DNA of 16,745 bases from CAYHPY01 sp964358485 (GTDB taxonomy: Bacteria > Elusimicrobiota > Elusimicrobia > UBA1565 > UBA9628): assembly GCA_964358485.1 (NCBI GenBank), contig CAYHPY010000084.1:1-16745 (forward strand), written 5' to 3'. The notes under the pieces are model-generated. The model saw only the letters and a program-made list of their open reading frames with translations, was not told the DNA's origin and did no database searches. The translations under genes and the position numbers were made by a program. Each line of letters begins with the position of its first letter. Within the stretch, counting starts at the first letter, position 1. Below are positions 1 through 7,454 of the stretch, in pieces.

Positions 1-2
1 AG

Positions 3-1229
3 GCCGAGCGCGTGATGGAAGGCGACAAGATCGTCGGCTACAAGATCAACGGCGGCAAGATGTGGATCACCAACGGCGGCGTGGCCGGCGTCTACACGAT
101 CCTGGCCAAGGCCCCCAAGGGCGTCTCCTGGTTCGTCGTCGAACGGGGCACCCCCGGGCTTTCGGCCGACAAGCACGAGGACAAGCACGGCATCCGCCTC
201 TCCGATACCACCCCGGTCAATCTCAAGGACGTCTTCGTTCCGGCCGAGAACCTCATCGGCGGCGTGGAAGGCAAGGGCCTGAGGCAAGCTCAGGCCGTGT
301 TCGGCTACACGCGCCTGCTGGTCGGCGCGATGTCCTTGGGCGCGGGCTGGCAGGCCTTGGAGCACGCCATCCTCTACAGCCAGCAACGGCTGGTCGGGGG
401 ACAGCCCCTGTCGAGCAAGCAGGGCTTCACCCATAAGCTCATCATTCCCTACGCCGCGCGCCTGGAGGCCTGCCGGGCCTTCCTGGAAGAGATCGCCAAG
501 CGCATCGACGGCGGGGCCGACGGACTGCAGACCGAGGGCGCCATCGCCAAGCTCCTGGCTTCCGAGACCGCCAACAAGGCGGCCGACAACGCCATCCAGG
601 CCTTCGGCGGCAACGGCTACGTCCGCGAGTTCCCGGTCGAGAAGATCAAGCGCGACGTCAAGATCACCTGCATCTACGAGGGGACCAGCGAAATCCTGGA
701 GCTGACCACCTTCCGCACCCGCTGGCAGGACAACATCAACGCCGACGGCCGCTTCTACGACAAGATCGCCGACGAGATGGACGCCCTGCACGCCAAGGGC
801 CCCAACGTGGGCGCCGACGCGGCCGCGCTGGCCGCCCGGGCCCTGTCGCGCGTCCTGCAGGCCTGCTACGACCAGAAGCTCACCAGCAACCAAATCGCCC
901 ATATGAAATTGGGCGAGCTCATGGCTTATGTGGAGACCGCGGCGTCCTTCTGCCGCGCCGCGGCGCTCGACACGCTGTCGGAGGCCGTGGTGTTCGACCT
1001 GGAGACCTGGCGGGCGATGAGCCGCATCCACGCCAGCCACAGCGCCTCCTGGGTGGCCAGCGAGGGCCTGGCCCTGGTGGCCGGCTGTTCGGACCAGGAC
1101 ACGGTGGGGTTGGTGGACGGTATTAACTTCAAGGCCATCGCCAAGGCCCAGAAGGGACGCACCCTCGACATGGACCTGGTGGCCCGCAAGCTCCCCGAAG
1201 TCTTCAAGGCCGAAGCGACGGGAGTCTAA
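3..1229 (+). CDS. Acyl-CoA dehydrogenase, 3' part (5' end outside window)
   Basis: This flavoenzyme oxidises acyl-CoA thioesters to trans-2-enoyl-CoA, passing electrons from FAD to electron-transfer flavoprotein in beta-oxidation or branched-chain amino acid breakdown. The frame is open to the left edge, so the GTG at 12 is not the start; the N-terminal helical domain is missing. Numbering from that GTG, residues 1-100 are the middle beta domain, with NGGKMWITNGG near residues 13-23. The C-terminal helical domain follows, with FGGNGYVREFPVEKIKRD and the IYEGTSEI motif. Glu223 of YEGT matches the catalytic base of MCAD/SCAD-type enzymes. About 170 residues follow that domain, a helical extension as in very-long-chain (VLCAD/ACAD9-like) and other roughly 600-residue bacterial enzymes. 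Substrate length cannot be read from the sequence. The stop TAA lies only 14 bases before the IS630 element. The family assignment is firm. Confidence 0.95.
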   Translation, partial: AERVMEGDKIVGYKINGGKMWITNGGVAGVYTILAKAPKGVSWFVVERGTPGLSADKHEDKHGIRLSDTTPVNLKDVFVPAENLIGGVEGKGLRQAQAVFGYTRLLVGAMSLGAGWQALEHAILYSQQRLVGGQPLSSKQGFTHKLIIPYAARLEACRAFLEEIAKRIDGGADGLQTEGAIAKLLASETANKAADNAIQAFGGNGYVREFPVEKIKRDVKITCIYEGTSEILELTTFRTRWQDNINADGRFYDKIADEMDALHAKGPNVGADAAALAARALSRVLQACYDQKLTSNQIAHMKLGELMAYVETAASFCRAAALDTLSEAVVFDLETWRAMSRIHASHSASWVASEGLALVAGCSDQDTVGLVDGINFKAIAKAQKGRTLDMDLVARKLPEVFKAEATGV

Positions 1230-1243
1230 GGGACTGACGATTA

Positions 1244-1271
1244 TTGATACTCGTATAACTAATGTCCTATA
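1244..1271. repeat. Left terminal inverted repeat of the IS630 element
   Basis: Begins TTGATACTCG and ends TGTCCTATA. It is the reverse complement of 2306-2333 except for one mismatch (T1254 against C on the other end). The match continues outward for three more bases through the flanking TA. The transposase stop codon (TAG, 1267-1269) lies inside this repeat. Confidence 0.9.
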
Positions 1272-2315
1272 TGGGGCGTGAAAAAAGCGGGGTCGCATAC
1301 AGGAAAGATCGCAGCAGGTCCTTGCGGCGTCGGAGGCGAGTGGCATGATACCGCGTCTTGTACGCCAGGGCCTTGCTGTCTGTCGGAGCAAAGTTGGCCA
1401 AGGGGTTGCCCTTGAGGTGGCCCCAGAGCATCTCGACCGGATTAAGGTCGGGAGCGTAGGGCGGCAGGAAATCGCGGTGCAGTTTGCTGTTCCGCTTGAA
1501 AAACCTGTCGACGAGCTTGGCTTTGTGGGTCTGCGAGCGATCCCAGACGATGAGCAGCGGTTTCTGAAGCTGCAAGCGCAGGTCCCGCAGGAATTGCACC
1601 ACTCGTCTTGCCGTGAAGTTCGCGTCAGAAAGCAGGGAAAAGTAAAGTCCTACCCGCCTCCTGCTCGGAGGCACCGTGAGCGCGGCGATCGCGGAAACCT
1701 TCTTGTGCCATCGTCCGCGGTGCAGAAGAATCGGCGTCTGGCCGCGCGGAGCCCACGTGCGGCGCACCAATGGGGCCATCAGAAAGCCGCTCTCGTCGAT
1801 AAAAACGATGTCGGCGTTCAGGCGGCGGGCTTTTTTTTAATACGCGACCAATCCTCCCTGATCCATTTCTGCACCGCCTTTTCGTCTCGCTCTCGGGCGC
1901 GTTTCTCCGGCTTCTGCGGGCTCCAGCCCATGGAGCGCAGCAACCTTCCAATATGATGGACGTGGTACTCGACGCCGAATTTCTGCTGGATCAGATCGCC
2001 AATCCTTGGGCAGGTCCACAGATCCGTTGGAAATCCGGCGCTCTGCGCTCCTTTCAGGAGGCTTCGTTCGAGCTGGCGTTTCTGGGGGCCAGCCAACTTG
2101 GGCGGCCGGCCCGATGCCGGCCTGGCCTTGACCCCGTTGTGCCCTCGCTTGAGAAAGCTTGCCTTCCAGCGGCGGACGGATCGCCGGTCAGCCTTGACTC
2201 GTTTGGCGATCTCTACGGGCGGGAGTCCCTTCTCAAAGAGTGCGATTGCGTGAAGACGACGCTGTTCCAGTTGCGATGGGCTGCCGAATGGTCTCATGCC
2301 CACAGTATAGGACAT
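1267..2315 (-). CDS. IS630-family transposase, two frames joined by -1 frameshift
   Basis: The DDE transposase that cuts and joins the ends of this element. The first frame (2315-1818, 165 residues) carries the DNA-binding part: a helix-turn-helix (EIAKRVKADRRSVRRWK), a GRPPKL linker and a second winged region (FGVEYHVHHIGRLLRSMGW). The second frame (entered near 1838, stop at 1267) holds the DDE catalytic domain: DIVFIDESGF (first Asp), LLIVWDRSQTH (second Asp) and PPYAPDLNPVEMLWGHLK (Glu). The DIVFIDE segment lies before the first ATG of the second frame, so the catalytic half cannot start independently. A -1 shift at A8 (1831-1838) gives one 349-residue protein, the usual IS630 size. An alternative start is ATG at 2297 (MRPFGSP), which avoids starting inside the terminal repeat. 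No good ribosome binding site is visible for either. Confidence 0.9.
1830..1838 (-). other. Programmed -1 frameshift site of the transposase (A8G)
   Basis: On the minus strand the zero-frame codons are ATT AAA AAA AAG, so the heptamer A AAA AAG sits in the register of the classic bacterial -1 slippery site (as in dnaX). Slipping back one base turns ...KKKPAA-stop into ...KKKARRLNADIVFIDE, joining the DNA-binding and catalytic halves. A Shine-Dalgarno-like GGGAGG lies on the same strand at 1853-1858, about 14 bases upstream of the A run; such elements stimulate frameshifting in other genes. Transcriptional slippage adding one A would give the same product. Confidence 0.8.
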
Positions 2316-2333
2316 TAGTTATGCGAGTATCAA
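2306..2333. repeat. Right terminal inverted repeat of the IS630 element
   Basis: Partner of the repeat at 1244-1271, with 27 of 28 positions matching in inverted orientation, followed by the TA duplication at 2334-2335. The most upstream transposase ATG (2315-2313, minus strand) lies inside this repeat. Confidence 0.9.
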
Positions 2334-2339
2334 TAAAAA

Positions 2340-2380
2340 GGACGGGGAGAGGGGTTCCCCAAGGAGCCCTCTCCCCGTCC
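2340..2380. terminator. Strong hairpin, probable bidirectional rho-independent terminator
   Basis: A perfect 14-bp stem (GGACGGGGAGAGGG at 2340-2353, CCCTCTCCCCGTCC at 2367-2380) closes a 13-base loop. On the plus strand it is followed by TATTATTT; on the minus strand by TTTTTATTG, so it may work both ways. Removing the IS630 element would put it about 12 bases after the acyl-CoA dehydrogenase stop codon, so it is most likely that gene's terminator, now displaced by the insertion. The loop also carries AAGGAG (2361-2366), a good Shine-Dalgarno sequence for the following gene. Confidence 0.75.
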
Positions 2381-2472
2381 TATTATTTGCCGTCCTGCTG
2401 TCCGTCGCCTGCGGCGAAAAGCCGGCTTCCCGCGGCGGCTGTCCGGGGCAATCGGGCTTTGACCGACGCTCG

Positions 2473-3042
2473 GTGGTCAAGGTGAAGACCCCCTTCCCGA
2501 CGCCGGTCGAGCATTTCGACCGGGACACCGTGGCAATCGAGGCCCTGCGCCAAACCCCGCCCGGATTGGCCCGGGTGCCGGGACTGACCATCGCCCAATA
2601 CGGCCTCCAGCGCGAGATCGGCTTCTCGGCCTCCGGGGTCCCCCGGGGCCGGGTCTGCCTTTGGGTGGACGAGCTGGAGGTCCAATTCGCCTACCTCAAA
2701 GTGGACATTTTCGTCTCCAAGGACTACCCCGACGGGACCTGCGAGAAAATGTACATCGGCCGCCATGAGCAGGATCATGTGGACGTTCACCGGCGCCTGC
2801 ATGAGCGCTACGCGGGGCTGATGACCGAGGCCCTGATCGGGGCCCCGGGCCTGCCGACCCGCGGCAACCCGGCTTACTTCGAAAATGAGGATGCGGGCAA
2901 AAAGATCATCGAGGATGCCATCGACAAAATCACCGCCCCGATCTACAAGGCCTTCGAGGAGGAATTGGCCGTCGAGCAGGCCCGCCTGGACACCCCCGAG
3001 TCCTACCGCGCCCTTCAGGGGCTTTGCCCGAATTGGCAATAA
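2473..3042 (+). CDS. Putative HExxH metallopeptidase-like envelope protein, start unresolved
   Basis: A 189-residue protein from the first standard start codon (GTG 2473). Residues 98-102 read HEQDH, an HExxH zinc-binding motif, with further His at 106 and 110 (HEQDHVDVHRRLH) and Glu/Tyr nearby. The preceding segment YPDGTCEKMYIGR resembles small secreted zinc-peptidase-like families such as DUF922, where a Cys precedes an HEQGH-type motif. Family membership is not proven. The frame is open back to 2311 and encodes PLPVLLFAVLLSVACGEK just upstream: a hydrophobic stretch ending in Cys, like a lipoprotein signal peptide, though Ser at -3 is atypical for a lipobox. No in-frame ATG, GTG or TTG precedes it; codon GTC at 2377 sits 10 bases after AAGGAG and is one base from GTG. 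GTG 2473 itself has no ribosome binding site. The gene may have lost its start or use a rare one. A terminator follows immediately. Confidence 0.6.
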   Translation: MVKVKTPFPTPVEHFDRDTVAIEALRQTPPGLARVPGLTIAQYGLQREIGFSASGVPRGRVCLWVDELEVQFAYLKVDIFVSKDYPDGTCEKMYIGRHEQDHVDVHRRLHERYAGLMTEALIGAPGLPTRGNPAYFENEDAGKKIIEDAIDKITAPIYKAFEEELAVEQARLDTPESYRALQGLCPNWQ

Positions 3043-3070
3043 GCCGCCGGCCTCCGGCGGCCCTCTTTTC
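3043..3070 (+). terminator. Rho-independent terminator after the HExxH gene
   Basis: GCCGCCGG, loop CCT, CCGGCGGC (3043-3061) directly after the TAA stop, followed by CCTCTTTTCC. Read on the other strand the same hairpin is followed by TTATTG, so it may also catch transcripts of the convergent minus-strand operon. Confidence 0.8.
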
Positions 3071-3156
3071 CGTTCCCGAAATTTCGTGGCACGGCAGGCG
3101 GTGTCAGGCATGTAGAGCTCGGTCCGGACCGAATTCCGAGCCACGGCCTCCGCGCC
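3071..3156. other. Convergent intergenic spacer with two short palindromes
   Basis: An 86-base gap between convergent genes. It contains the perfect palindromes CGAAATTTCG (3077-3086) and TCGGTCCGGACCGA (3119-3132). The second extends to an imperfect CTCGG...CCGAG hairpin that might act at the 3' end of the minus-strand operon, but no T-run follows it. No gene is recognised here. Confidence 0.4.
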
Positions 3157-5388
3157 TTACTTCCTCGCGCGCTTAGCCATCGCCATGGCAAGATATTTCA
3201 GCGCCTCCGGATTGCCCGGCTCCAGGCGGAGGGCCTCCCCCAACTCCCGCTCCACGACGCCCCAATCCCGATCCCAATAAAGCACCGCGATGTTGAAATG
3301 CGCCTGGGCCAGGGGCGTGAGGGCCAGGGAGGCCCGGTAATGGTCCTCGGCGGCGGCTCGGTCCCCGCGGCGCTCGGCCACCACGCCCTCATGCAGGCGC
3401 CCTTCGGCTCCGCCCCGGCGCAGTTGAGCCTTTAGCTCCGGAAGGGAACTGTACTCCTCGGCTAGGGCGCGAAGATTTTCATTAAGCACGCGGCTAAGGG
3501 CGTAGTAGGAGGCGGCGGCCTCCAGGCGGCCGCGGGAAATTTCTATGAATCCCAGCATCAAGGCGGGCTCGGGGATGAGCCAATGCATGGACCAGGCCCC
3601 CAGCAGGTGCTCGGCCGCGGCGTCCCAGGATTTCTCCCGCGCCAAGACGCCGCCTTGCTGGTGGCGGGCCGAGGCGAAATCCCCGATCAAATCCGAGGTG
3701 AAAAAATCCGGCTGGGCTTCGTAGGACCAACGCCCGCGCCGCGTCGTGAGTTCCCAAAGGGCCCGCGCCGTCTCCCGCGCTCCGGCCGCCGGGGCCAGGT
3801 CGCTGACCATGGCCCGAGGAACGCGGGCGTCGAATCCGCCGGGGACTTCGGCGTCCATCGTGGCGGCTATCCGCCCGTTGCGGGCCGCGAAAGCCCTCCA
3901 CTGAGCCTCGTCGCGCAGGGGGCCGACCGCGAAAGAGGGATCCCGTCGGGACCAGCCCTTTTGGTACCAGGAGGAGCCCGCCAGACCTTGCGCCGTCACC
4001 CGGATGTCGGGCCGGCGGCCGTGGAGGAGTTGGTAATGCCATAGGGTGTAGAGCTGGACGTCTTTTTTGGCCACCAAGGCGGCCCCCGGGGGCGTGCTGA
4101 GAAAAACGTTGCGGGCGTAGTCGTGGGTGAAAAAATGAAAACGACGATCTTGGGAACGGAAAAGGCCGGAGGACAACGGAACTACAACAAAAGAAAGGGA
4201 AAGAACGATGGGAAAAATTTTGTTCGCGGCTGAAGCCGCGAGCAAGCCTTCAGATGCCCAAACAACCAGGACCAGGTCCGAGAGCAGGTAGTGGGGCTCC
4301 ACAATCGCCGCCGCGTGGGGATTGGGGGGGAGGTTGGCCATGAAAATGAAGACCGGGCCCGCCCACCAATAGGCGGTGGCGGTTCCCAGCCAGAGCTTGA
4401 AATCCCGCCGCGCCTGGACCAGGCAGCCCAGGACGGCCGCGGCCAGGCCGGCGGCCGAGAAGGCGGACCAGAGGTGGCGTCCGTACGCCAGCATATTGTC
4501 CCCGAAGAGCTCTCCCTTGGCGTAGTTCTTGGAGAGCAGGTCCAGCGTCCCGCCATAGCGCGAGCGCATGAGGCTTTCGGCGAAATTGGCGGCGGCGGCA
4601 GGATGGTTCCAATCCAGCCAGGGCCCGGTCCGGGAGCGGAGGGGGAGAAAGAGATACACGGACAGGCCGAGCAAGGCCCAAGCCAAGGAACGGGCGGCCC
4701 AGTTCGCGCGCGGGCCCCGGGCCAACCAGAGCGCGGTGCCCAGGATTAGGAGAATGAAAAGGCCGTTGGCGTCGAAGGCCACCACCGCGGCCGGTATCAG
4801 GAACCAGGCCGCCAGGGCCCAGAGGCCGGCTTGCCCGGGGGTGGGGGAGGACTCCTTTTCCCGGGTCAGGGCGATCCAAAGGATTCCGGGGGCCCAGAGG
4901 AGGAGGTCTAATCGATTCCCTAATAAAAGGCCGAACAAAAAGGCGGTGAGGGTCCAATTTCGGGAAAAGAAAGGGACGGCGCGGCGGGTCGAAAGGGCGC
5001 AGGCAAGAAGGCCCGCCGCGCCTAGGATCCACAAACTATACATCTCCGGAACCATCGAAATTTGCCAAAAAATCGGATTGAGCCCCAAGAGCGCCCCAGC
5101 TCCCAAGCCGGCCCAACCGGCGCCATACAAAAGGAAGACGCCCGCGACGGCGGCCGCCCCGCCGGCGGCCGAGAGCAAAGTCAGGCGATAGGCGGGATTG
5201 CCCAACGGGATCATTTCGGAAAGCCTTCCGGCCAGGATGTAGAGCGGATAGCTGGTCGGATGGGAGACGCCCAAGGTGGCGGCGCTGACGGTCATCTCGC
5301 CCGCGTCCCGGTAGGGAGCCAGGGCGGGGGGCATGGCGGCCAGGTAAAGGCCGAAAAAGGAGGCGAAGACGAGGAAGGCCTTCTTCAC
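3157..5388 (-). CDS. DUF2723 (GT-C-like) membrane protein with C-terminal TPR
   Basis: A 743-residue polytopic membrane protein of the DUF2723/TMEM260 family. Eukaryotic TMEM260 is a protein O-mannosyltransferase; the bacterial members are predicted GT-C-fold glycosyltransferases using lipid-linked sugars outside the membrane. After TM1 comes RDAGEMTVSAATLGVSHPTSYPLY (residues about 27-50 in two parts: RDAGEM, then TLGVSHPTSYPLY), the family signature; Asp28/Glu31 are candidate catalytic acids. Many Leu/Ala-rich helices follow to about residue 410, then a soluble region. The last 85 residues hold TPR-like repeats (AAAEDHYRASLALTP, VERELGEALRLEPGNPEALKYLA). I chose GTG 5388 because it starts just before TM1, has GGAG six bases upstream and overlaps the upstream gene's stop by four bases (GTGA). 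The frame is open to 5703, but that part is Pro/Gly/Arg-rich antisense-like sequence overlapping the neighbour. It is the last gene of the operon. The sugar and acceptor are unknown. Confidence 0.85.
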   Translation of the reverse strand: MKKAFLVFASFFGLYLAAMPPALAPYRDAGEMTVSAATLGVSHPTSYPLYILAGRLSEMIPLGNPAYRLTLLSAAGGAAAVAGVFLLYGAGWAGLGAGALLGLNPIFWQISMVPEMYSLWILGAAGLLACALSTRRAVPFFSRNWTLTAFLFGLLLGNRLDLLLWAPGILWIALTREKESSPTPGQAGLWALAAWFLIPAAVVAFDANGLFILLILGTALWLARGPRANWAARSLAWALLGLSVYLFLPLRSRTGPWLDWNHPAAAANFAESLMRSRYGGTLDLLSKNYAKGELFGDNMLAYGRHLWSAFSAAGLAAAVLGCLVQARRDFKLWLGTATAYWWAGPVFIFMANLPPNPHAAAIVEPHYLLSDLVLVVWASEGLLAASAANKIFPIVLSLSFVVVPLSSGLFRSQDRRFHFFTHDYARNVFLSTPPGAALVAKKDVQLYTLWHYQLLHGRRPDIRVTAQGLAGSSWYQKGWSRRDPSFAVGPLRDEAQWRAFAARNGRIAATMDAEVPGGFDARVPRAMVSDLAPAAGARETARALWELTTRRGRWSYEAQPDFFTSDLIGDFASARHQQGGVLAREKSWDAAAEHLLGAWSMHWLIPEPALMLGFIEISRGRLEAAASYYALSRVLNENLRALAEEYSSLPELKAQLRRGGAEGRLHEGVVAERRGDRAAAEDHYRASLALTPLAQAHFNIAVLYWDRDWGVVERELGEALRLEPGNPEALKYLAMAMAKRARK

Positions 5389-7454
5389 CGAGGACTCCGC
5401 GCCGCGCGCCGGGCCGATTCCTCGGCGAAGACTTTGAGGGATTGGTCCATGGGCGCCAAGGCCACGGCGCGCCGATAAGCCTCGGACGACCCCTTCCATC
5501 GCCCCTGCCCCCAGTACATGGTCCCCAGGTTTCTCCAGGGCTGGGAGGATTCGGGTTGGAGTTCCGCCGCCCGAAGGTAGGCTTTTTCCGCTTCCGGATA
5601 ATTTCCCAGGCGGTCCAAAGAGACCCCCAGGTTCAGCAGGAGTTCCGCGTCGGCGGGAAAGGCCGAAAGCCCGAACCGGTAGGCCCGCCCCGCGCCCGCC
5701 CAATCCCCCCGGCGGGCGAACTCAAAGCCCAGGAGCTGGGAGGAGAAAGCCAGCGCGGGCTTGATCCAGAGCGCGTCCGGCGCCAGGAAAAACGCGTGCT
5801 GCAAATCCCGCAAGGCCGCCGCTCCCGCCTCGGCGGTTCCTCCCCGATACGCCGAGAGCCGTCCCGCGGCGCGCATGAACGGATAGAAGGCGATCAAGGC
5901 GCGGTGCCGGTAGTGCCGTTCGGCCAGGGGCAGGTTCCAGCGATGGGCGTAAAAATCGAAGAGGGGGGGAGGCTGTTCGCCGCCTCCGCGGGAGGGACGA
6001 CGCAAAAGACCCTCGCAAGACAACGGCATTCCGGGAACTAAGCTCTCGGAAAGAGTCGTGTAGTAAAGGTTTCCCCGCCGGGCGTAACCGCTCTCCACCT
6101 CGCCCCGGCGGGAAAATTTTTCCCCTTTGGAAAGGTTCCGAAAATCCGGGCCATAGGCGTTGGGAAAGACCAATCCGCCCCGGTCCCGCAAGTCCAGGTC
6201 GGGGCGAAGGCCTTGGGCGTAGCGCATATAGGCCAAAGTATAGAAGGTATCGTCGCCCCCGTCCATGAACAGCGCCGCGCCCGGGGGAAGGCTCCGCAGA
6301 AGATCCCGCCCGTAATCGTGCGCCGCGAAATCCTCCCGCGCGCGCCATTCGCGGGCCCGGGTCCCCGCCCAAAGAACCGGCGCCAGGACCAGGAGGGCGG
6401 CCGCCGGACGCCAGCGGCGGGCAAGGGCCTCGGTTCCCGCGGCGGTCAAAAGACCGACTCCCAGCCAGGCCGCGGGATAGAAACGCTCCAAGGCGTAGGA
6501 GGTCTGCGGGTCCATGGGTGGATTGCCGATCAGCAGGAGCAACGGTCCCAGCCCGAAGACCCAGAGCAGGGGAAAGGCGACCCCGAGCCCCGGGCCCAGC
6601 CCTTTCCAGGCGGCCGCCCCCAGCGCGGCCAGGGGCAGGGCGGCCGGACCCAGGCCTTGGGCGGTTTCCCGCGCGAAGCGCGCGAGTTGGGCCCACCGGG
6701 ACACCGCGGCCTGCCCCTCCACCGTCAGGGAAAACGAGCCGTAATCCTTCCGGAGCAGGACCCGCAGAAAGCGCTGGGCGTCGACCGGGTGTCCCCAATC
6801 CAGGGGCGGACCGGCGTAGGAACGAACGGGCAGATAGGCGTAGCAGGCCAGCCCCAGAGCCGCGAAGGCCGCCGCCAAGCCCAAGCTCCGCAGGATCGTG
6901 CTTCGGGGCAGCCGCCGGGAAAAAATTTCAAAAAGCACCGCAGGCAGGGCCAGGACCACGGTGTGATGATTGGCCAGCCCCAACCCCACGGCGAGTCCCC
7001 CGGCCGCCAGAACCCGGGCCGGGGCTTGGGCGGCGCCCAGGGAAAGGAGAAGGATCATCGCGGCCAGCAAGGCGTGGTGCAGGGCGAAGACCTCGGTCGA
7101 GCCGCCCGAAAAAATCCACACCGGAGAAAGCGCCAAAGTCAGCACGCCCGAAAGCCGAGCCCCTAGGCCGAAGCCCAGCCGCCGGAGTGACTCCGCCAAG
7201 AGGCCGACGGCTGCCGCCGACAGCAGGACCGAAAGAAAATTGGCCCGGTAGGCCCAATTCCCCAACCCAAGGACGCTTGCGAAAAATTTCAACAGGAGGG
7301 CGTAAAGCGGATAGCCGGGGGAATGGGCCACCCCCAGGACCGCGGCCGCGGCGGAAAGCTCCCCGGAGTCCCCGAAGCCGACCGATGGGCCCATGGACCA
7401 GGCGCCCAGGACGGCCGCCCCCAAAACGGCGCCGATCGTCAGGCGGTCAGGCAT
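5385..7454 (-). CDS. DUF2723 (GT-C-like) membrane protein with C-terminal TPR, paralogue
   Basis: A 689-residue second copy of the same family, diverged from its downstream neighbour. The signature is FGDSGELSAAAAVLGVAHSPG followed by YPLY, with Asp29 and Glu32 after TM1 as candidate active-site acids. About ten hydrophobic helices extend to about residue 365. A soluble domain follows, then two or three TPRs at about 575-680 (AELLLNLGVSLDRLGNYPEA, WRNLGTMYWGQGRWKGSSEA). The ATG at 7454 overlaps the upstream gene's stop by eight bases (ATGCCTGA), and its own TGA overlaps the next GTG, implying translational coupling on both sides. Tandem paralogues suggest two transferases or a heteromeric pair. 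The family is firm from the signature; enzyme activity is inferred. Confidence 0.87.
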   Translation of the reverse strand: MPDRLTIGAVLGAAVLGAWSMGPSVGFGDSGELSAAAAVLGVAHSPGYPLYALLLKFFASVLGLGNWAYRANFLSVLLSAAAVGLLAESLRRLGFGLGARLSGVLTLALSPVWIFSGGSTEVFALHHALLAAMILLLSLGAAQAPARVLAAGGLAVGLGLANHHTVVLALPAVLFEIFSRRLPRSTILRSLGLAAAFAALGLACYAYLPVRSYAGPPLDWGHPVDAQRFLRVLLRKDYGSFSLTVEGQAAVSRWAQLARFARETAQGLGPAALPLAALGAAAWKGLGPGLGVAFPLLWVFGLGPLLLLIGNPPMDPQTSYALERFYPAAWLGVGLLTAAGTEALARRWRPAAALLVLAPVLWAGTRAREWRAREDFAAHDYGRDLLRSLPPGAALFMDGGDDTFYTLAYMRYAQGLRPDLDLRDRGGLVFPNAYGPDFRNLSKGEKFSRRGEVESGYARRGNLYYTTLSESLVPGMPLSCEGLLRRPSRGGGEQPPPLFDFYAHRWNLPLAERHYRHRALIAFYPFMRAAGRLSAYRGGTAEAGAAALRDLQHAFFLAPDALWIKPALAFSSQLLGFEFARRGDWAGAGRAYRFGLSAFPADAELLLNLGVSLDRLGNYPEAEKAYLRAAELQPESSQPWRNLGTMYWGQGRWKGSSEAYRRAVALAPMDQSLKVFAEESARRAARSPR

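Larger units (their letters stand above)
1244..2333 (-). mobile_element. Complete IS630-family insertion sequence
   Basis: A 1090-bp element bounded by 28-bp inverted repeats (1244-1271 and 2306-2333) that match at 27 of 28 positions. It is flanked on both sides by TA (1242-1243 and 2334-2335), the target dinucleotide duplicated by IS630/Tc1/mariner elements. Its only gene is the two-frame transposase on the minus strand, filling it end to end: the first ATG lies in the right repeat and the stop lies in the left repeat. The near-perfect ends and uninterrupted frames suggest recent arrival and possible activity. By eye its base composition is less GC-rich than the flanking genes, as expected for acquired DNA. 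It landed between the acyl-CoA dehydrogenase stop and a terminator hairpin. The exact boundary (which TA belongs to the element) is inferred from family habit. Confidence 0.9.

Noticed and set aside
1345..1956. Plus-strand open frame of 203 codons inside the IS element
   Set aside because: It is antisense to the transposase, which has complete DDE motifs. It has no recognisable domain.
3095..3113. CAGGCGGTGTCAGGCATGT resembles CAGGCGGTCAGGCATGT at 7440-7456 (start of a DUF2723 gene)
   Set aside because: The similarity stops after these 17-19 bases and needs a 2-base gap. It is too short to claim a relic gene start or a repeat family.
2383..3144. Minus-strand open frame of 253 codons over the HExxH gene
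   Set aside because: The plus-strand frame has the HExxH motif, a matching stop and an immediate terminator. The minus frame shows no family features and would run across that terminator hairpin.
5389..5703. N-terminal extension of the last DUF2723 protein up to 5703
   Set aside because: It is composed of Gly/Pro/Arg-rich residues overlapping the TPR end of the neighbouring gene. GTG 5388 has a ribosome binding site and starts right at TM1.
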